Below, one piece after another: positions 14,745-18,407 of a DNA stretch of 18,407 nt. Source of the stretch: DATNPH01 sp036703315 (GTDB taxonomy: Bacteria; Cyanobacteriota; Cyanobacteriia; Cyanobacteriales; Coleofasciculaceae); contig DATNPH010000024.1 of assembly GCA_036703315.1 (NCBI GenBank), forward strand, positions 1-18,407, written 5' to 3'. Below the pieces are notes generated by a model. That model ran no database searches. It worked only from the letters and a program-made list of their open reading frames with translations, and was not told where the DNA came from. Positions within the stretch are counted from its first letter, which is position 1. Each line of letters begins with the position of its first letter. The position numbers were made by a program, and so were the translations under genes.

Positions 14745-15661
14745 TTCTTCTCTTGAGAAGTGGATGACGGAAGACGGAGGAAACGCGAAACCAGAGTCTT
14801 TCCCTTGGCTTTAAATCGCCGCAAACTGCGTAACCCTGGGGCAACTGCCTCACGGTCAACAGCGGTCGAAAATCGAGCCTCTAGCAATTCTTTGAGTTTA
14901 CTGCTAGTTAAGGGTCGGTTCAGTTTTCCTCTTTCCGCCAAAGAAATTGATCCCGTCTCTTCTGATACAACAATACAAAGGCAATTTTCGACACGCTCCG
15001 TAATTCCCATCGCCGCACGATGGCGCGTACCTAGCTGTCGTGAGGCTGTACGCTCAGAAAGAGGTAAAATCACCCCAGCGGCGGCAACACGAGAGCCACG
15101 AATCAGCACAGCTCCATCATGTAGCAATGTCGATGTCTGGAAGATAGTTTGCAGTAGTTCTTTAGAGACTTCAGCATTAAGCTGAACACCTGGTACAGAA
15201 ACATCCCGCTCATCAATCGGACCATTTGTCTCCATAATCATCAAAGCGCCGATCCGATTTTGGGATAATTCTTTGACAGCGTCCACAATTTCATCAATCA
15301 CACTATCTGGCTTGGGGATCGGTCGTCGTTGCGCTTGAAACAGCTGTACAATCTCTCCTCGCCCTACCTGTTCGAGGAATCGGCGAAACTCTGACTGGAA
15401 GATCACAGCCATTGCCACCGCCGAGCCAACCACCAACTTTTCTAGCACAAAACTTAGCAGCGTTAGCCCTAATCGATTACTTAGGGCGGCGGCTAACATT
15501 AGGACAATTAACCCCCGAACCATCCACAACGTTCGGCGCTCCCCAATGATCAGGAGCACCATATAAGTAAGGGCCAGAACCAACCCGACATCGATGCTGT
15601 GAAGCAACAAGTTCTGAGCCCATCCAGGGTCAGCAACAGGACCCGACGACGACGGAGGCAT
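14741..15661 (-). CDS. cdaA: CdaA-type diadenylate cyclase
   Basis: A 306-residue membrane enzyme that makes cyclic di-AMP from two ATP. Three transmembrane segments (about 18-39, 46-60, 64-88) precede the DAC domain, the CdaA (DacA) arrangement. The catalytic motifs are intact: DGA at 182-184 (LLHDGAVLI) and RHR at 213-215 (GTRHRAAMG). After the domain, a basic tail (RSLRRFKAKGKTLVSRFLRL) of about 40 residues might touch membrane or RNA; this is inference. Cyclic di-AMP governs potassium/osmolyte balance and cell-wall integrity in many bacteria, and in cyanobacteria has been connected with night survival. It overlaps uppS by 4 bp and lies about 275 bp downstream of lysA on the same strand. 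Confidence 0.96.
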   Translation of the reverse strand: MPPSSSGPVADPGWAQNLLLHSIDVGLVLALTYMVLLIIGERRTLWMVRGLIVLMLAAALSNRLGLTLLSFVLEKLVVGSAVAMAVIFQSEFRRFLEQVGRGEIVQLFQAQRRPIPKPDSVIDEIVDAVKELSQNRIGALMIMETNGPIDERDVSVPGVQLNAEVSKELLQTIFQTSTLLHDGAVLIRGSRVAAAGVILPLSERTASRQLGTRHRAAMGITERVENCLCIVVSEETGSISLAERGKLNRPLTSSKLKELLEARFSTAVDREAVAPGLRSLRRFKAKGKTLVSRFLRLPSSTSQEKK

Positions 15662-15810
15662 TGAACTTCAATAAATAATTAGCGATTAGAAGGCTTAACT
15701 CTGGCTTGATTTTAGCGAGAGAAAACAATTAGTTGTTACCCCTTAGCTGCTTTGGCAATTATTTGGCAAGATCAACCGGATTTTCGCCCTTGCCTGTAGA
15801 GTCCTGAGTA

Positions 15811-15830
15811 CCCACTACTAGAGTAGTGGG
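15811..15830. terminator. Possible hairpin in the lysA-cdaA gap
   Basis: CCCACTAC and GTAGTGGG form a perfect 8-bp stem with the loop TAGA, in the gap after lysA and before cdaA. On the minus strand it could end or attenuate lysA transcripts, or shape the cdaA leader. No run of T follows it on the minus strand, so it is not a canonical intrinsic terminator. The surrounding 275 bp otherwise holds many short copies of words such as AGTACT and TCAAAACTTCCT. Confidence 0.4.
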
Positions 15831-15922
15831 ATTTGAGAAGAAAACTACTGCTTTTACTCTTAGTACTCTTACTCCTAAAGTGGGTAGGCTTGACTAGCCA
15901 GAGCTCCTAAGTACTAAGTCTT

Positions 15923-15964
15923 TCAAAACTTCCTCACTCAGGATTCAGGACTCAAAACTTCCTT
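15923..15964. repeat. Dispersed repeat TCAAAACTTCCT, two copies at the lysA 3' end
   Basis: TCAAAACTTCCT occurs at 15923-15934 (downstream of the lysA stop) and 15952-15963 (inside the last lysA codons), and again at 17710-17721 inside rimI. The second copy is extended by GGATTCAG (15941-15948) and ACTCAAAACT (15950-15959), both of which also appear in rimI. Confidence 0.7.
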
Positions 15965-17389
15965 TGTCAGTGTAAGTCTTATTGGCAAATGATCTTGCCG
16001 AATTAAGTCCTGGTACGTCTCCCGCTTTAAAATTAAGTTGGCTTCTCCCTGATTCACTAGTACAGCTGCTGGTCGGGGCACTCGATTGTAATTAGAAGCC
16101 ATGCTGTAATTGTAGGCTCCGGTAGACATAACCACCAAGATATCTCCTGGCTCAGTTTGAGGGAGAGTTGCTTCTTTGATAACGATGTCTCCTGATTCAC
16201 AGTGTTTACCAGCAACGGTAACGGTTTGGGTGAGGGGAGTGGACATCCGGTTGGCAACAATAGCTCGATACACAGACTGGTAAGTAATAGGTCTAGGATT
16301 ATCTGACATCCCGCCATCAACGGCAATATAAGTCCGCATTTGTGGAATTTCTTTACGGCTACCGAGAGTATAGGCAGTAACACAAGCTGGACCAATTAGC
16401 GATCGCCCTGGTTCAGACAGTAGCTTTGGCAGGGGTAGTTGCTGCTCCTCACAAGCGGTAACAATCGCTTCACAAACTCCTTTCACCCACTCGTCAATAC
16501 TAGGGGGATCATCCGATTCGGTATAACGAATTCCCAATCCGCCCCCAACATTCAATTCTTGAATCGGCAAATCGTAGCGAAGAGCTTTACTTAGATAATC
16601 TACTAAGACACCCGCCAGATCTTGGTGGGGTTGACGTTCAAAAATCTGAGAACCAATGTGGGCGTGTAAACCGATGCAGTTCAGGGTTGAGTGTTGACTG
16701 ACAAAGGCAAAAAGTTCATCCAAAGCGCTGGGATCAAAGCCAAACTTGCTATCGAGGTGACCAGTGCGAATGTACTCGTGGGTGTGGCACTCGATTCCTG
16801 GGGTGAGGCGGAGCATAATCCGAATGCTTTCACCAGGTGATGGAGAGGATTCTGTACTTGTGCCTCCTGCCCAAGCCGCCAAAGTTTTTAACTCTAGCCA
16901 GTTATCAACCACAATGGTGCAGCCACTCTCAATTGCTAGCTCAAGTTCATCGCGAGACTTGTTATTGCCGTGGAAATAGAGTTTGTTAGGACTAACACCA
17001 GCTTGCAGTGCGGTATAAAGCTCCCCCCCCGACACGACATCAATGCCCAAGCCTTCAGAACCAGCGATCGCACAAATAGCCAGGCAGTTCCACGCTTTAG
17101 AAGCGTAGAGGACTAGGGATTCTCCTTTGTAATAGTGAGCAAAAGCTTCTCGGTACTGGCGGCAAGCCGTTCGGAGGGTCACCTCGTCTAAGATGTAAAG
17201 TGGGGAACCAAATTGTTCGACTAACGTCGTTACATCACAGCCGCCAATTTCTAAGGCATCATGGCTGTTAACTGTGGCAGTGAGAGGTAGCAGTTCCTGG
17301 TTGGGTGAGCGGGGCGTGTGAGAATTGGTGGGTGAGGAAAGATACTGCTTTCCGGAGTTTTGAACCTCAGCTGGGTAAGTTGATCGCAT
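15938..17389 (-). CDS. lysA: Diaminopimelate decarboxylase
   Basis: A 483-residue PLP enzyme that decarboxylates meso-diaminopimelate to lysine, the last step of the DAP route. The PLP lysine is Lys98 in VLYASKAWNC. HIGSQI (245-250), NVGGGLGI (280-287, phosphate loop), EPGRSLIGPA (326-335), the catalytic cysteine Cys397 in CESGD, and GAYNYSMASNYN (424-435) complete the fold type III active site at the dimer interface. About 45 N-terminal residues are polar and of low complexity, and GGTSTESSPSPGES (175-188) looks like a loop insertion. The 3' end carries a short repeat (see 15923-15964). It diverges from rimI with about 75 bp between the starts. Confidence 0.96.
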   Translation of the reverse strand: MRSTYPAEVQNSGKQYLSSPTNSHTPRSPNQELLPLTATVNSHDALEIGGCDVTTLVEQFGSPLYILDEVTLRTACRQYREAFAHYYKGESLVLYASKAWNCLAICAIAGSEGLGIDVVSGGELYTALQAGVSPNKLYFHGNNKSRDELELAIESGCTIVVDNWLELKTLAAWAGGTSTESSPSPGESIRIMLRLTPGIECHTHEYIRTGHLDSKFGFDPSALDELFAFVSQHSTLNCIGLHAHIGSQIFERQPHQDLAGVLVDYLSKALRYDLPIQELNVGGGLGIRYTESDDPPSIDEWVKGVCEAIVTACEEQQLPLPKLLSEPGRSLIGPACVTAYTLGSRKEIPQMRTYIAVDGGMSDNPRPITYQSVYRAIVANRMSTPLTQTVTVAGKHCESGDIVIKEATLPQTEPGDILVVMSTGAYNYSMASNYNRVPRPAAVLVNQGEANLILKRETYQDLIRQDHLPIRLTLTKEVLSPES

Positions 17390-17464
17390 AAATGTAAATA
17401 TTGTCCTTGGTTGGCTTGTGCACGCGGAACTTGCGTCTCGTTAATCAGTGTACAATTGAGGGCT

Positions 17465-18130
17465 GTGACTTTCTTAGAACTTAAACCGCTAACAGTAGAG
17501 CAGCTGAGTGCAGTAGTGGCATTAGACCACCTGTGCTTCGGTGGACTTTGGACACGGTCGGGTTATGAGCGAGAGTTAGATAGTCCTAGTAGTCAATTGC
17601 TGGTTTTAGAAGCTGCAATTGGCTCGGTGGAGTCCGGATTCAGTAATCAGTCGCCGGAAGTCTTAACTCAAAACTCTGTAAAAGCAGATATTGAAACTGC
17701 CCCGACCCCTCAAAACTTCCTTGTGGGATTAGGTTGTTTCTGGTCAATTTTGGAGGAGGCGCATATTACAATTCTTGCGGTGCATCCGGACTACCAGCGT
17801 CAGGGGCTGGGTAAATTACTACTGTATGCCTTGCTGCGAGATGCCAGAAGGCGTAAGTTGGAATGGGCAACCCTGGAGGTGAAGCCATCTAATCAAGCTG
17901 CGCTGTCTCTTTATCAAAAGTTTGGCTTCACTGAAGCTGGACGACGCCGTGGCTACTACAAAGACACAGGTGAAGATGCATTGATTCTCTGGCGTGGGGG
18001 TTTGCAAACTCCAGAATTTGAGGAGGCTCTCGCCGAGTGTTATCGGCAAGTAGAGCGTCACCTCGCCCTTTGGAACTGGCAATTGTCTGACTCCTGGGAG
18101 GATCAAATCATGAGGCAGCACATCGCTTAA
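17465..18130 (+). CDS. rimI: Ribosomal-protein-alanine N-acetyltransferase (GNAT family)
   Basis: A 221-residue GNAT acetyltransferase of the RimI type, which acetylates the N-terminal amino group of ribosomal protein S18 (or other proteins in this group). The acetyl-CoA loop is HPDYQRQGLGKLLL, followed by LEVKPSNQAALSLYQKFGFTEAGRRRGYY, typical of RimI. The start is taken at GTG 17465 (VTFLELKPLTVEQL), preceded by GAGGG; an upstream TTG at 17411 would add 18 residues with no family likeness. Residues about 53-84, between strands beta2 and beta3, are an Asn/Gln/Ser/Thr-rich insert whose DNA matches the repeat near the lysA 3' end. The protein is therefore longer than the usual 150-190 residues. 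Confidence 0.9.
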   Translation: MTFLELKPLTVEQLSAVVALDHLCFGGLWTRSGYERELDSPSSQLLVLEAAIGSVESGFSNQSPEVLTQNSVKADIETAPTPQNFLVGLGCFWSILEEAHITILAVHPDYQRQGLGKLLLYALLRDARRRKLEWATLEVKPSNQAALSLYQKFGFTEAGRRRGYYKDTGEDALILWRGGLQTPEFEEALAECYRQVERHLALWNWQLSDSWEDQIMRQHIA

Positions 18131-18226
18131 CCAATCTTTAAGAGTTAGTTAATCCTAGAGAGTGCAAGCGATAACCCAGAGATCCCCACTTTAGGGGTAG
18201 GGAAATCCAGACCAAGATTCGTGCCG

Positions 18227-18252
18227 CCGGTTGTCTTCAAATAGACAGCCGG
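18227..18252. promoter_or_regulatory. Inverted repeat upstream of the clpC -10 (terminator or operator)
   Basis: CCGGTTGTCT (18227-18236) and AGACAGCCGG (18243-18252) form a 10-bp stem with one G-T wobble and a 6-nt loop. It lies between rimI and clpC, with its right arm where a -35 element for the -10 at 18268 would sit. It could end rimI transcripts (though no T-run follows) or bind a regulator of clpC. Confidence 0.5.
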
Positions 18253-18264
18253 ATAAGTACCCTA

Positions 18265-18273
18265 TGCTAAAAT
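18265..18273 (+). promoter_or_regulatory. Candidate extended -10 of the clpC promoter
   Basis: TGCTAAAAT is an extended -10 (TGn followed by TAAAAT) about 40 bp before the clpC ATG. No good -35 hexamer is at the standard distance, which fits an extended -10 promoter or one needing an activator. Called by eye only. Confidence 0.45.
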
Positions 18274-18312
18274 CAGCGTACACGGGCACGCAACAGGTGA
18301 TGGAAATACGCC

Positions 18313-18407
18313 ATGTTTGAACGCTTTACAGAAAAAGCCATTAAGGTGATCATGCTGGCCCAGGAAGAGGCACGTCGCCTGGGGCACAACTTTGTCGGCA
18401 CGGAGCA
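18313..18407 (+). CDS. clpC: ClpC ATPase subunit, 5' end (partial)
   Basis: The first 32 codons read [20 protein letters not shown] and then [12 protein letters not shown], the start of the N-domain of ClpC, the Hsp100/AAA+ unfoldase that feeds the ClpP/R protease. The gene runs off the window end. AGGTGATGG about 10 bp before the ATG may serve as ribosome site. In cyanobacteria ClpC is essential and is the ancestor of the plastid ClpC. Identification rests on the near-invariant N-terminus and is firm despite the short length. Confidence 0.95.

Noticed and set aside
18184..18197. CCCC-ACTTTA-GGGG as a rimI terminator
   Set aside because: Only a 4-bp stem with no T-run; too weak to call, and a better inverted repeat follows at 18227.

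Overview
The window is chromosomal DNA from a cyanobacterium. The evidence is the dense HIP1 octamer GCGATCGC (well over a dozen copies), the lineage-typical genes ycf34, a DUF3143 gene and a J-domain membrane protein, the order uppS-cdaA-lysA / rimI / clpC, and several heptanucleotide tandem repeats of the cyanobacterial kind. The sequence alone does not fix the genus; an oscillatorialean or other filamentous type is plausible because of the large adhesin-like CHAT protein, but this is inference.

Layout. 26-2395: a DedA membrane protein and Ycf34 (both minus), then the CCA-adding enzyme (plus). 2457-6935 (minus): one giant gene for an exported filamentous-haemagglutinin-type protein with a caspase-like CHAT protease at its C-terminus and an eight-copy PTDPPTK hinge. 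A gene-free stretch of about 450 bp follows. 7383-9103 (minus): a GrpB/UPF0157 protein and a renalase-like FAD oxidoreductase. 9145-11558 (plus): a YaaW-family protein and an O-antigen-ligase-like membrane protein. 11853-12872 (plus): an AT-rich gene for a probable modification-sensing HNH endonuclease, bracketed by palindromic repeats. 12968-13926 (plus): a J-domain membrane protein and a DUF3143 protein. 13995-17389 (minus): the envelope cluster lysA, cdaA and uppS, in that transcription order. 17465-18407 (plus): rimI and the first 32 codons of clpC.

How the genes fit together. lysA (last step of lysine synthesis, draws on the peptidoglycan precursor meso-diaminopimelate), cdaA (cyclic di-AMP synthase) and uppS (the lipid carrier of cell-wall synthesis) form a coherent cell-envelope unit; cdaA and uppS overlap by 4 bp and are almost certainly cotranscribed. 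cca, rimI, ycf34 and clpC are housekeeping genes. The accessory content is the CHAT adhesin and the HNH endonuclease, and these are the best candidates for conflict or defence functions. Small repeats have spread not only between genes but also into coding sequence (FAD oxidoreductase, rimI, the lysA 3' end).
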